From: Xanthomonas pisi DSM 18956
Lineage (GTDB): Bacteria > Pseudomonadota > Gammaproteobacteria > Xanthomonadales > Xanthomonadaceae
Reading direction: 5' to 3'
NCBI RefSeq assembly: GCF_001010415.1
Contig: NZ_JPLE01000013.1
Span: 1 to 64,000, forward strand
DNA: 64,000 nt
Shown: positions 33,696-41,782 of the stretch, one piece after another
Layout: each line of letters begins with the position of its first letter
Numbering within the stretch: the first letter of the stretch is position 1
Translations under genes and position numbers: made by a program
Notes under the pieces: model-generated
What the model was told of the DNA's origin: nothing
The model's input: the letters and a program-made list of their open reading frames with translations, nothing else
The model's database searches: none

Positions 33696-34547
33696 ATGCG
33701 CTCCGACTACATTCTCACGCTGTCCTGCCCCGACCGCACCGGTATCGTGTACCGCGTCACCGGCCTGTTGTTCGATCTTGATTGCAACATCCTCGATGCC
33801 CAGCAATTCGGCGACGACGAAAGCGGCCGCTTCTTCCTGCGCGTGCATTTCGAAAAACCGCCGTCAACCGATATCGCCAGCCTGGAGCAGCAGTTTTCGG
33901 TGTTGGCAGGCGCGTTCCAGATGGAATGGCAGTTGCACGACGCGCGTCGCCGCGCGCGGCTGCTGGTGCTGGTGAGCAAGCAGGGCCACTGTCTCAACGA
34001 CCTGCTGTTTCGCACCCATAGCCGGCAACTGCCGGTGGATATCGCTGCAGTGGTCTCCAACCACGCCGATTTCGCACCGCTGGCCGCGTCCTACGGCATC
34101 GACTTCCATCATCTGCCTGTGAGCGCAGACACGCGCGCCGAACAGGAAGCGCAGCTGCTTGCCCTGGTCGATGACCTGCACATCGATCTGGTGGTGCTGG
34201 CGCGCTATATGCAGATCCTCTCGCCAGGCCTGTGTCGCGCGCTGGCCGGGCGCGCGATCAATATCCATCACAGCTTCCTGCCCAGCTTCAAGGGTGCGCA
34301 GCCGTACCACCAGGCGCACGCGCGCGGTGTCAAGATCATCGGCGCCACCGCACATTACGTCACCGAAGACCTGGACGAAGGCCCCATCATCGAACAGGAC
34401 GTCGCCCGTGTGGACCACGCCATGACCCCGCGCGACCTGGTGCGCCTGGGCAGCGACACCGAGTCGCTGGTGCTGGCGCGCGCGGTACGCCGCCATGTCG
34501 AACATCGCATCGTGCTCAACGGGCACCGCACTGTGGTGTTTCGCTAA
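33696..34547 (+). CDS. purU: Formyltetrahydrofolate deformylase
   Basis: A 283-residue PurU: N-terminal ACT domain (SDYILTLSCPDRTGIVYRVT to about 80) and a C-terminal formyltransferase-fold domain with the catalytic set N189, H191 (NIHHSFLPSFKG) and D225 (EDLDEGPII). It hydrolyses 10-formyl-THF to formate and THF, providing formate for purine synthesis and balancing the folate pool. The ATG at 33696 fits the family; an upstream TTG is unlikely. Monocistronic. Confidence 0.94.
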   Translation: MRSDYILTLSCPDRTGIVYRVTGLLFDLDCNILDAQQFGDDESGRFFLRVHFEKPPSTDIASLEQQFSVLAGAFQMEWQLHDARRRARLLVLVSKQGHCLNDLLFRTHSRQLPVDIAAVVSNHADFAPLAASYGIDFHHLPVSADTRAEQEAQLLALVDDLHIDLVVLARYMQILSPGLCRALAGRAINIHHSFLPSFKGAQPYHQAHARGVKIIGATAHYVTEDLDEGPIIEQDVARVDHAMTPRDLVRLGSDTESLVLARAVRRHVEHRIVLNGHRTVVFR

Positions 34548-34700
34548 ACAGGATTACGAAAAAGGGTGCACGGAGAAGGCGACCTGGGCGAAAACTGGCG
34601 CACGCATCCAATGCTTGATCGATGTACTACGCCCAGTGCCGCTGCATAACCCCTGCGCCTGGCCCTTGCTTGAGTCATCCAAGACTAGTTGGAAACTTTC

Positions 34701-35048
34701 ATGGGCACGTTTCATGCCAAGGTTGTTGGCGTCTCGGTCTCCAATGCAAATGGAATATCCCGACAAGCCTATATCGCGAAATTCTGTCGGATTGGTATGC
34801 CTGTCGTGCTTAACCGGGAGCCTGCAAACCCTTACGACGCGAATGCCGTCGCTGTCTTCATTACCGCACGGGTGCTGATTTTCTTTTCCGCATCCGTGCA
34901 GATCGGCTATCTCCCCGCAGACCTTGCACCTGAAATAGCAAGACACCTGGATCAGGGTGGGAAAGTAGCGGCCGTGGTTTCTAAAATCACTGGCGGATCT
35001 GAGAGCAAGCGGTCACTAGGCGTCAATCTTAGGATCACCAAATTTTGA
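34701..35048 (+). CDS. Stand-alone HIRAN-domain protein
   Basis: A 115-residue protein that is almost entirely a HIRAN domain: AKVVGVSVSN, the conserved LNREPANPYDANAVAVF, IGYLPADLAPEIARHLDQG and a closing strand. HIRAN domains bind DNA 3' ends or unusual DNA and are usually attached to helicases or nucleases; stand-alone forms occur in bacteria and phages. The gene and the 150 bases before it are markedly AT-richer than the neighbours, which suggests acquisition by transfer. The start is the ATG at 34701 with GGAAA upstream. A strong hairpin follows the stop. Confidence 0.75.
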   Translation: MGTFHAKVVGVSVSNANGISRQAYIAKFCRIGMPVVLNREPANPYDANAVAVFITARVLIFFSASVQIGYLPADLAPEIARHLDQGGKVAAVVSKITGGSESKRSLGVNLRITKF

Positions 35049-35057
35049 GATACCGCA

Positions 35058-35085
35058 GGTGGTCGGCGCCTACGCGCCGACCACC
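35058..35085. terminator. Strong bidirectional stem-loop
   Basis: A perfect 12-bp GC-rich stem (GGTGGTCGGCGC, loop CTAC, GCGCCGACCACC) ten bases after the HIRAN gene and 25 bases from the end of the convergent lipase gene. The plus strand continues to a T-rich stretch near 35100. It probably ends transcription from both sides. Confidence 0.65.
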
Positions 35086-35110
35086 AGGTGCGCTCATGTC
35101 TTTTTGAGCA

Positions 35111-37063
35111 TCACCTCGCCGCGTTGGCGTTCATCACCGCGTTGCGGTTGGCGTCCAGGTATTGCGCCGGGTCGCGCATGCCGGTGGTGTGGCATTGGCC
35201 GGTGGTGTGGCCGCGATTCACGCCGCCTGGCAGCTGCGCATTGACCTGCTCCACGGTGCCGTCTTCCGGGTCGTTCAGGACCAGGTCCGAGGCGGCGTTG
35301 CAGTAGTCGTTGGTGTACCAGTTGGTCTTGGCGAACGAGGTGGTGTAGTAGTTGACCTTGGCGCGTGCGTCGGCGGGAATGCCGGCCAGCCAGGCCTTGG
35401 CGCCGTCGTAGGTGAGGTCGGTGTTGGTGCCGCAGCCCACCCCGAACCACGAGCCCACCGCAGCCAGCACACCGGACAGATTGGTGCCCTGGTATGGCGT
35501 ACCCACCGACTGCATCACGCGCCCGCCGCTGGCGTTATCCAGGCCGCTCCAGTAGTACGCATACAGATGCAGCGCGGCCATGCCGCCCTGGCTGTGCGCC
35601 ACCGTGGAGAACGAGGACCACTGGCTGGCGAACTGTGCGATGCGTTGCGCAAACTGATCGTTGCTGCGGTTTTGCTTGGCATCAAGGAATGTCGAGGCAT
35701 TGGTGAACTGCGCCTGCGGCCACACGCCGTTGGAGCAATAGCCGTGCACCAGCACCAGTTGCGAGCCTGCTGCCTGCGGCTGTGCCATCGCGGTGGCCAG
35801 CGTTGATGGGCGCGGCCCCATGCACATGCTTTCGTCGATCGCCGCGCTGGAGCGCGCGATGCTGGCACGTCGCAATGCGGGCACCTGCAATGGCAGCGCG
35901 CCGGCCTGTACCAGCGGAATGTAGTGATCCGGGTCTTCGATGCGCAGCCCGCGCAGCGTGAACGGCGCACGCGCACCGGCACGCGCGATCCAGCGTTCGT
36001 CCAGGCTCAGCGGCAGCTGGCCCTGCTGCGGCGTCAGCATGCCGCCGATCCACGCCACCGGCACGTCCTTGCCCTTGGCATCGGTGCCCCAGACCTGGCC
36101 AAACACGCGGTAGTGCGATGGTGCCTTGCCGCGCGCGGCGACCGGCAAGGCAATGCTGAGCCGGGTGCCGTCGGCAGCGCGTGCGCTGAGCGCGTTGCCG
36201 AGCAGACGCAGGGAGGTATCCAGCACCGGCAACACATGCTCGCTGGTACGCACGAACGGCTGCCCGGCCTGGTCGCGACCGCGCACGATCACCTGTGCAA
36301 TCCAGGTACCTTCGGCTGTCGGTTGGAACGTGCCGCCATACACGCCATCGCCGGCAGCGCCATCGTCATGCTGTCCGTCATCGGCCATCGGCAGCGTGCG
36401 GATGCCGCCTTGCGGGTCGATCACACGCAGGCTCGCTGTCTCGATCTGACCCGCCTGCGCGGCCAGCAAGCTCGCGCCGGCTGCATCGTTGCCGCTGAGC
36501 AACGCGTTGAGCGTCAGCGACTGGCCGACCTGCTGCCGACGATGGCGCGGGTACGAGGCCAGCTGCGTGCGCGCATCGCCTTCCATCAGCACATACCCGC
36601 GTTGCGCCACCGGCGCCGCCGATTGCAGCGTCAGCGCCCAGTTGCCGTTCTGCGCGGACTCCACCGCGTAACGCATGCCGCTGGTGCCGCTCTCGGCGCT
36701 GCCCAGCAGTGTGCGTTGTGCCTGCAGTTGCGGTGCAACCGCAGCGGCACGTGCGCCGGCAACGCGTGGTGCAGTCACCGCCGCCTCCCACGGCTGGTCG
36801 CCGGCCAGCACCATGAAACGCAGATGGCCGTTTTCCACCGGCAAGGTGCCTTGCCAGCGTGCGGACTTGCCGGCCGGCGTCAACTCCACCGGCAGCAAGG
36901 CGCTCTTGGACAGGATCGCCGACTCGGCCGGATCGGGTGCGCGCATCTGCGCGAACTCCTCCGGTGGGCCAGCCAGTTGTTTGGGTTGCAGCTCGGCCGC
37001 GGCAAGCGGCGTGGAGACCAGCGACAGGGTGCACAGCAAGGACAACAGCGACGGCTTCGGCAT
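35111..37063 (-). CDS. Secreted lipase with N-terminal conditioned-medium-factor-like region
   Basis: A 650-residue exported protein. A signal peptide (LLSLLCTLSLVSTPLAAAE) is followed by a long N-terminal region (about 25-400) with beta-rich adhesive or binding modules (DGVYGGTFQPTAEGTW is an Ig-like strand pattern), of the kind annotated as conditioned medium factor. The C-terminal 230 residues are an alpha/beta hydrolase: VLVHGYCSNG and nucleophile in VAHSQGGMAALHLY, with GTPYQGTNLSG and a cysteine pair typical of secreted triacylglycerol lipases. The ATG at 37063 has AAGGAG upstream. It should act outside the cell on lipids. Confidence 0.8.
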   Translation of the reverse strand: MPKPSLLSLLCTLSLVSTPLAAAELQPKQLAGPPEEFAQMRAPDPAESAILSKSALLPVELTPAGKSARWQGTLPVENGHLRFMVLAGDQPWEAAVTAPRVAGARAAAVAPQLQAQRTLLGSAESGTSGMRYAVESAQNGNWALTLQSAAPVAQRGYVLMEGDARTQLASYPRHRRQQVGQSLTLNALLSGNDAAGASLLAAQAGQIETASLRVIDPQGGIRTLPMADDGQHDDGAAGDGVYGGTFQPTAEGTWIAQVIVRGRDQAGQPFVRTSEHVLPVLDTSLRLLGNALSARAADGTRLSIALPVAARGKAPSHYRVFGQVWGTDAKGKDVPVAWIGGMLTPQQGQLPLSLDERWIARAGARAPFTLRGLRIEDPDHYIPLVQAGALPLQVPALRRASIARSSAAIDESMCMGPRPSTLATAMAQPQAAGSQLVLVHGYCSNGVWPQAQFTNASTFLDAKQNRSNDQFAQRIAQFASQWSSFSTVAHSQGGMAALHLYAYYWSGLDNASGGRVMQSVGTPYQGTNLSGVLAAVGSWFGVGCGTNTDLTYDGAKAWLAGIPADARAKVNYYTTSFAKTNWYTNDYCNAASDLVLNDPEDGTVEQVNAQLPGGVNRGHTTGQCHTTGMRDPAQYLDANRNAVMNANAAR

Positions 37064-37347
37064 GGCGACATCTCTCCTTGAACGTTGCAGAAGCGATGCC
37101 GCCGCGCATGGCAACGGCATCGGATGCAGCGCCCCCTCGCCGCGATTCGCCGATGGTTATACCGCGCGCTTGTGACAGGTCTGCTGTGCGCTGCAGCACC
37201 TCACGCGCGGCAAACAAACTGCCAGGAATAGAAAGTACAGACTGTGATCGAGGTCGTGGACATGTCGAGGTCCACGACGCATTGCTTGCTCCAACTCACA
37301 GGTCTGCGGTCGCTATACAGCGCCGAATTCGGCGTGCCTCAGCCCGC

Positions 37348-38214
37348 CTAAACGTGCGCGGAGCGGGAGCGGTACTGCTCCACCCACGCGACAGTCTGTG
37401 CGATGCCGCCGAAGGGATAGAAGTGCATGCGGACCTCGCCGTGCGCATCAGTCAGGCCAGTGGCCAGCCGTTCAACAAAACGATCCGGCCCTGCAGTACC
37501 CAACAGCTTGCCGAACGAGATGCCGTATTTGGACAGCATCGATGCGCATGCGCCGACACCGCAGCTGGCGGCATAGCGTGCGAGCACCGCGACGCCCGCA
37601 GGACCGGGAACGCCCACACGCACGGGATGCGCAATGCCACGCGCGCGCAGCGCTTCCAGCCACGCCAGCACGATGTCGGCATCGAACGCGAATTGGGTCA
37701 CGATCAGCGGCGCCATGCCGCGCTCGGCGATGCTGCGACACTTGCGGTCCAGTACCTCCAATCGCTCGCTTGTACTCATGGTCGGATGGCCTTCCGGATG
37801 CCCCGCCACGGCGATGGTCCGGATGCCGGAGTCCTCGAAGATCCCGGTATCGATCAGCGACAAGCTGTCCGCAAACGGCCCGAGCGGAGCAGGCGGATCG
37901 CCCGCGATCACCAGGCAGCGCTCGACGCCGGCTTCCTGGGCGGCGCGCCTGACGAACGCGTGCAGCTGCTCGCGCGAGGCGATGCGGCGCGCGGACAGGT
38001 GCGGCATCGGCTGGAAGCCGAGCGCGCGCACCATCCGTGCCGCGGCCAGCCGCGCGTCGTCGTCCTGGTTGGGCAGGTAGGGGATGGCAATGGTCGAGCC
38101 ACGCATGATCCGAGGCGCCGCTGTCGCCAGCCCGGCAAGGTCCTTTGCGCTGATCTCCAGCGAATAAGCCTCGGTGATGGTGTCGGCGAGGCTGGGCGTG
38201 TCCGGGTCGATCAA
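37348..38214 (-). CDS. Methylenetetrahydrofolate reductase-family protein
   Basis: A 288-residue TIM-barrel flavoprotein related to MetF: YSLEIS (position of the catalytic glutamate), IPYLPNQ, PHLSARRI, LVIAGDPPAP, VAGHPEGHP and VTQFAFDAD are the MTHFR landmarks. It lacks the length and the C-terminal features of housekeeping MetF, and the protein may be a paralogue that handles methyl groups in another one-carbon route. The ATG at 38214 is the first in frame. It lies just beyond queH and metR on the same strand, next to the mesXD block, which makes a methionine link likely but untested. Confidence 0.8.
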   Translation of the reverse strand: MIDPDTPSLADTITEAYSLEISAKDLAGLATAAPRIMRGSTIAIPYLPNQDDDARLAAARMVRALGFQPMPHLSARRIASREQLHAFVRRAAQEAGVERCLVIAGDPPAPLGPFADSLSLIDTGIFEDSGIRTIAVAGHPEGHPTMSTSERLEVLDRKCRSIAERGMAPLIVTQFAFDADIVLAWLEALRARGIAHPVRVGVPGPAGVAVLARYAASCGVGACASMLSKYGISFGKLLGTAGPDRFVERLATGLTDAHGEVRMHFYPFGGIAQTVAWVEQYRSRSAHV

Positions 38215-38328
38215 GGGTGTTGCCGTCCTGTCGTGGTGATTGGCTGCGCCGCTGCGTCAGCCCTGATCGGGCGGAAAGGACGCCAGGGAGCACGCTGAAA
38301 CCCCGGCGGCGTCATGACCTGCGGGCCG

Positions 38329-38994
38329 TCAATCGTCCTGTTGCGCATCGCCGTAGAATTTCACGCCCAGTTGTATGCGATGGCGCCCGCTTTCCACGCG
38401 GTGCCGATTGGTGTCGCGCAGCGAATAGACGCAGCCGCAGTATTCCTGCTGGTAGAAGTTCTCGCGCTTGCTGATCTCGACCATGCGCGAGGAACCGCCG
38501 CCCTTGCGCCAGTTGTAGTCCCAGTACATCAAGCCGGGATACTTCTCCGCAGCGCGCACGCCGCAGTCGTTGATCTGCTGCATGTTCTTCCAACGCGAGA
38601 TGCCCAGGGAGCTGGTGATCACCGGAAAGCCGTGCTCATGCGCATACAGCGCGGTGCGTTCAAAGCGCATGTCAAAGCACATGGTGCAACGCACGCCGCG
38701 TTCGGGTTCGTTCTCCATCCCGCGGGCCCGCTCGAACCAGTTGTCCCGATCATAGTCGGCATCGACGAAGGGCACGCCGCACTGCTCGGCAAAGCGGATG
38801 TTCTCGTCCTTGCGCAGCTCGTACTCCTTGCGCGGATGAATGTTGGGGTTGTAGAAGAAGATGGTGTAGTCGACGCCGGACGCCAGCATGGCTTCCATCA
38901 CCTCGCCGGAGCACGGCGCGCAGCAGGAATGCAGCAACACCTTGTCGTGGCCGGCAGGCAGTGGGAGTGGCGTGCGGGTTGCGGTGGTATCCAT
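38329..38994 (-). CDS. queH: Epoxyqueuosine reductase QueH
   Basis: A 221-residue DUF208/QueH protein with the complete set of cysteines: HSCCAPCSG (C24, C25, C28), CTMCFDMR (C103, C106) and EYCGCVYS (C186, C188), which hold an iron-sulphur cluster and a metal site. It reduces epoxyqueuosine to queuosine in tRNA, as an alternative to QueG. The start overlaps the metR stop by one base (TGATG), so the gene is translationally coupled to metR, an unexpected pairing of tRNA modification with a methionine regulator. Confidence 0.9.
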   Translation of the reverse strand: MDTTATRTPLPLPAGHDKVLLHSCCAPCSGEVMEAMLASGVDYTIFFYNPNIHPRKEYELRKDENIRFAEQCGVPFVDADYDRDNWFERARGMENEPERGVRCTMCFDMRFERTALYAHEHGFPVITSSLGISRWKNMQQINDCGVRAAEKYPGLMYWDYNWRKGGGSSRMVEISKRENFYQQEYCGCVYSLRDTNRHRVESGRHRIQLGVKFYGDAQQDD

Positions 38995-39908
38995 CAGTGG
39001 GCTCCGGATGTCGTGGCGATGCCATTGGCAGGCTGGCGGGCCAGTTCGATGAAGGCGCGCAGGTAGTCGATGGCGATATCCGCCTCGCGTGCGCCCAGGA
39101 AGATCTGCTTGGGGATGCCGCGCGCGCCCAGCCGCACCGGTACCACCTCCATCCTGGCGGCGTATTCCTCCACCAGCCAGCGCGGCATGGCGGCCACGCC
39201 GCGGCCACTGGCCACCATCTGCATCATGATGTCGGTGGTTTCGATGGCCTTGTGGCGCCTGGGCGTGACACCGGCCGGCAGCAGGAACTGGCTGTAGATG
39301 TCCAGGCGCTCGAGGTCCACCGGATAGCTGATGAGCACTTCCCGCGTCAGTTGCTGGGGCTTGACGTAGGCAGCCGACGCCAGTGTGTGGCTCCGGGCCA
39401 CGACCAGCACCTGCTCGTAGTCGAACACCGGCTCGAACCGCAGCCCGGGCTTGTACAGCGGGTCGGGCGTGACCAGCAGATCGATCTCGTAGCCGAACAG
39501 CGCGCCGATACCGCCGAACTGGAACTTCTGCTTGACGTCCACATCCACATCCGGCCAGGTGGCCAGATAGGGCGCCACCAGCTTGAGCAGCCACTGGTAG
39601 CAGGGATGGCATTCCATGCCGATGCGCAGCGCACCGCGTTCGCCCTGCGCGAACTGGCCCAGGCGCTCTTCGGCAAGATCCAGTTGCGGCAGCACCCGGT
39701 TGGCGACCGCCAGCAAATACTGGCCCGCCTGGGTCAGGCGCAGGTTGCGTCCCTCGCGCAGCCACACGTCGGTGCCCAGCTGTTGCTCCAGCTTTTTCAT
39801 GCTGTGGCTCAGCGCCGACTGGGTCAGGTTCAGCACGCCTGCGGCGGCGGTCAGCGAGCCTTGCTGCTCGACCTGCTGGACGATGGTGAGATGGATGCGC
39901 TCAAGCAT
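38994..39908 (-). CDS. metR: MetR-type LysR regulator of methionine genes
   Basis: A 304-residue LysR regulator that lines up with E. coli MetR along its length: [20 protein letters not shown] in the HTH, then [36 protein letters not shown] and FLLPAGVTP. MetR uses homocysteine as coactivator to control methionine genes. It is divergent from msuE-mesX-mesD across 97 bases, the obvious target. A near-match to the TGAA-N5-TTCA MetR box lies just before its own start. Confidence 0.88.
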   Translation of the reverse strand: MLERIHLTIVQQVEQQGSLTAAAGVLNLTQSALSHSMKKLEQQLGTDVWLREGRNLRLTQAGQYLLAVANRVLPQLDLAEERLGQFAQGERGALRIGMECHPCYQWLLKLVAPYLATWPDVDVDVKQKFQFGGIGALFGYEIDLLVTPDPLYKPGLRFEPVFDYEQVLVVARSHTLASAAYVKPQQLTREVLISYPVDLERLDIYSQFLLPAGVTPRRHKAIETTDIMMQMVASGRGVAAMPRWLVEEYAARMEVVPVRLGARGIPKQIFLGAREADIAIDYLRAFIELARQPANGIATTSGAH

Positions 39909-39913
39909 TCAGA

Positions 39914-39926
39914 TGATCCGAATTCA
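39914..39926. promoter_or_regulatory. Candidate MetR box
   Basis: TGAT-CCGAA-TTCA differs from the MetR consensus TGAA-N5-TTCA at one base. It is six bases upstream of the metR start in the metR/msuE divergent region, where it could repress metR or assist activation of msuE. No second good box was found in the 97 bases, so this is tentative. Confidence 0.4.
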
Positions 39927-40005
39927 TGGATTGTTGAAATAACACCATTTTACTTCATCGAACGCGAGCCCTAGCATCGGGGCTCGTCGTTCCAGGTCGC
40001 CCCGC

Positions 40006-40602
40006 ATGACTGTCACCGTGCCACACCCGCTCCGCGTCGTCGCCGTCTCCGGCGGGCTGCAACGTCCCTCCAAGGCCGTCGCCCTGGCCGAGCATCTGCT
40101 GGCCTTGATCGCCGACGCAGTGCCGTGCCAGCCGCATCTGATCGAACTCGGGGCGCTGGCACCGCAGTTCGCCGGTGCGCTCTGGCGCGCGCAGCTGCCG
40201 GCAACGGTGGAGCAGGAACTCACTGCCGTGGAGCAGGCTGACGTGGTGGTGGTGACCACGCCGGTCTATCGCGGCTCCTTTACCGGCTTGTTCAAGCATT
40301 TCTTCGACTTCATTCATCAGGATGCCTTGATCGACACGCCCATCCTGTTGGCGGCAACCGGCGGCAGTGAACGTCATGCGCTGGTGATCGATCACCAGTT
40401 GCGGCCACTTTTCAGCTTCTTCCAGGCGCGCACGTTGCCGCTCGGCGTCTACGCCACCGACCGCGACTTCCTGGACTACCGCGTGCACAACGAGGCACTG
40501 GCCGAGCGCGCCAGGCTGGCGGTCCAGCGCGCACTACCGCTGATCGCATTGACGCGGCAGGCAAACGCCATCGCTGCGGAAAAGAACGTAGCCGCAGCCT
40601 GA
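40006..40602 (+). CDS. msuE: NADPH-dependent FMN reductase (MsuE family)
   Basis: A 198-residue flavodoxin-like reductase: VVAVSGGLQRPSKAVALAEH (FMN phosphate loop), VVVTTPVYRGSFTGLFKHFF and LLAATGGSERHALVIDHQLR identify the MsuE/SsuE group. These enzymes supply free FMNH2 to two-component flavin monooxygenases, classically alkanesulfonate oxygenases; none is adjacent here. Its place directly before mesX suggests that it feeds reduced flavin to the DUF1852 protein. A hairpin separates it from mesX. Confidence 0.85.
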   Translation: MTVTVPHPLRVVAVSGGLQRPSKAVALAEHLLALIADAVPCQPHLIELGALAPQFAGALWRAQLPATVEQELTAVEQADVVVVTTPVYRGSFTGLFKHFFDFIHQDALIDTPILLAATGGSERHALVIDHQLRPLFSFFQARTLPLGVYATDRDFLDYRVHNEALAERARLAVQRALPLIALTRQANAIAAEKNVAAA

Positions 40603-40644
40603 GGGCTGGTCGGCCCCAGGCGTGCCGGCGGGCCGACCAGCCCT
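40602..40644 (+). terminator. 15-bp stem-loop between msuE and mesX
   Basis: A perfect 15-bp stem (AGGGCTGGTCGGCCC and GGGCCGACCAGCCCT) with a 13-base loop starts at the msuE stop codon and is followed by TTT. It could be a terminator, or an attenuating structure that sets the ratio of msuE to mesXD message if the three genes share a promoter. Confidence 0.6.
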
Positions 40645-40770
40645 TTGCCGGCCACCGGATCAGCAGGCGAGCGCCTGCCGGTCCGGATTCCCGGCTTCCC
40701 TCCGGCGGGCATCGCTGCCCGTGCAGGCAAGCCCGCCCGTCTCAACCCGGAAACAAGGCGTCAGGTCGCA

Positions 40771-41754
40771 ATGACTCAGGAATTCACCTTCGGCATCAAG
40801 AGCCTCCGCTTCGACGAGGACTATCGTCCCGCGGGCAATACGCGCAACACCACGAACTTTGCCAACCTCGCCAGGGGTGAGCGTCGCCAGGAAAACTTGC
40901 GCAACACGCTTGCGATGATCAACAACCGCTTCAACGACCTGGCGCATTGGGATAACCCCAAGCGCGACCGCTACGCGGTGGAACTGGACATCATCTCGGT
41001 GCAGATGACGGTTGACGGCAGCGCACGGGGCGATGAATTTCCGTTGATCGAGATCCTGAAGACCAACATCCTCGACGCAACGACCGGCGCGCGCATCGAT
41101 GGCATCGCAGGCAACAACTTTTCCTCCTACGTCCGCGACTACGATTTCAGCGTCCTGCTGCCCGCCCACAACCAGGACAGGTCCGCATTCGGCATCCCGG
41201 ACGATTTCGGCAGCCTGCATGGACAGTTGTTCAAGCATTTCGTGAACTCGGAGGCGTATAGCGCGCGTTTCGCCAAGCCGCCTGTCATCTGCATCAGCGT
41301 CTCCAGCAGCAGGGTCTATCACCGAACGGGAAACCGGCATCCCATCCTGGGCATCGAATACAGGCAAGACGCATTTTCGTTGACGGATCGGTACTTCGAG
41401 AAGATGGGCCTGCAGGTGCGCTATTTCATGCCTCCCAACAGTGTCGCCCCGTTGGCTTTTTACTTTTTCGGCGACCTGCTCGGCGATTACAGCAATCTTG
41501 AGCTGATCGGCACCATCAGCACCATGGAGACCTTCCAGAAGATCTACCGGCCGGAAATCTACAACGCCAATTCCGCGGCAGGGGCGATCTACCAGCCAAG
41601 CCTGACCCATCAGGATTATTCGGCGACCCAGGTCGTCTACGACCGGCAAGAGCGCAGTCAGCTCGCGGTGACACAGGGGAAATTCACCGAAGAGCACTTC
41701 ATCAGGCCCTACGGACATCTTCTCGCGCAGTGGGCCTCCCGCCACGCGCTCTGA
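40771..41754 (+). CDS. mesX: DUF1852 protein, partner of MesD methionine synthase
   Basis: A 327-residue DUF1852 protein, recognised by its long conserved N-terminus (FTFGIKSLRFDEDYRPAGNT, RGERRQENLRNTL) and by YFFGDLLGDYSNLELIGTIS. Published genetics on the core methionine synthases showed that MesD needs a DUF1852 partner and oxygen; the partner is called MesX. Its chemistry is unknown. The start ATG at 40771 is chosen; the frame runs further up through the intergenic hairpin region. mesD follows 28 bases later, so the pair forms an operon. It has no recognised cofactor-binding motif, but the flavin reductase neighbour suggests a flavin- and oxygen-dependent step. Confidence 0.88.
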   Translation: MTQEFTFGIKSLRFDEDYRPAGNTRNTTNFANLARGERRQENLRNTLAMINNRFNDLAHWDNPKRDRYAVELDIISVQMTVDGSARGDEFPLIEILKTNILDATTGARIDGIAGNNFSSYVRDYDFSVLLPAHNQDRSAFGIPDDFGSLHGQLFKHFVNSEAYSARFAKPPVICISVSSSRVYHRTGNRHPILGIEYRQDAFSLTDRYFEKMGLQVRYFMPPNSVAPLAFYFFGDLLGDYSNLELIGTISTMETFQKIYRPEIYNANSAAGAIYQPSLTHQDYSATQVVYDRQERSQLAVTQGKFTEEHFIRPYGHLLAQWASRHAL

Positions 41755-41782
41755 TCAACCAGCACCCAAGACATCGCCCATC

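Noticed and set aside
40645-40770. A possible SAM or SAH riboswitch before mesX
   Set aside because: The stretch has short GC-rich hairpins but I could not find the conserved core of a known methionine-related riboswitch.
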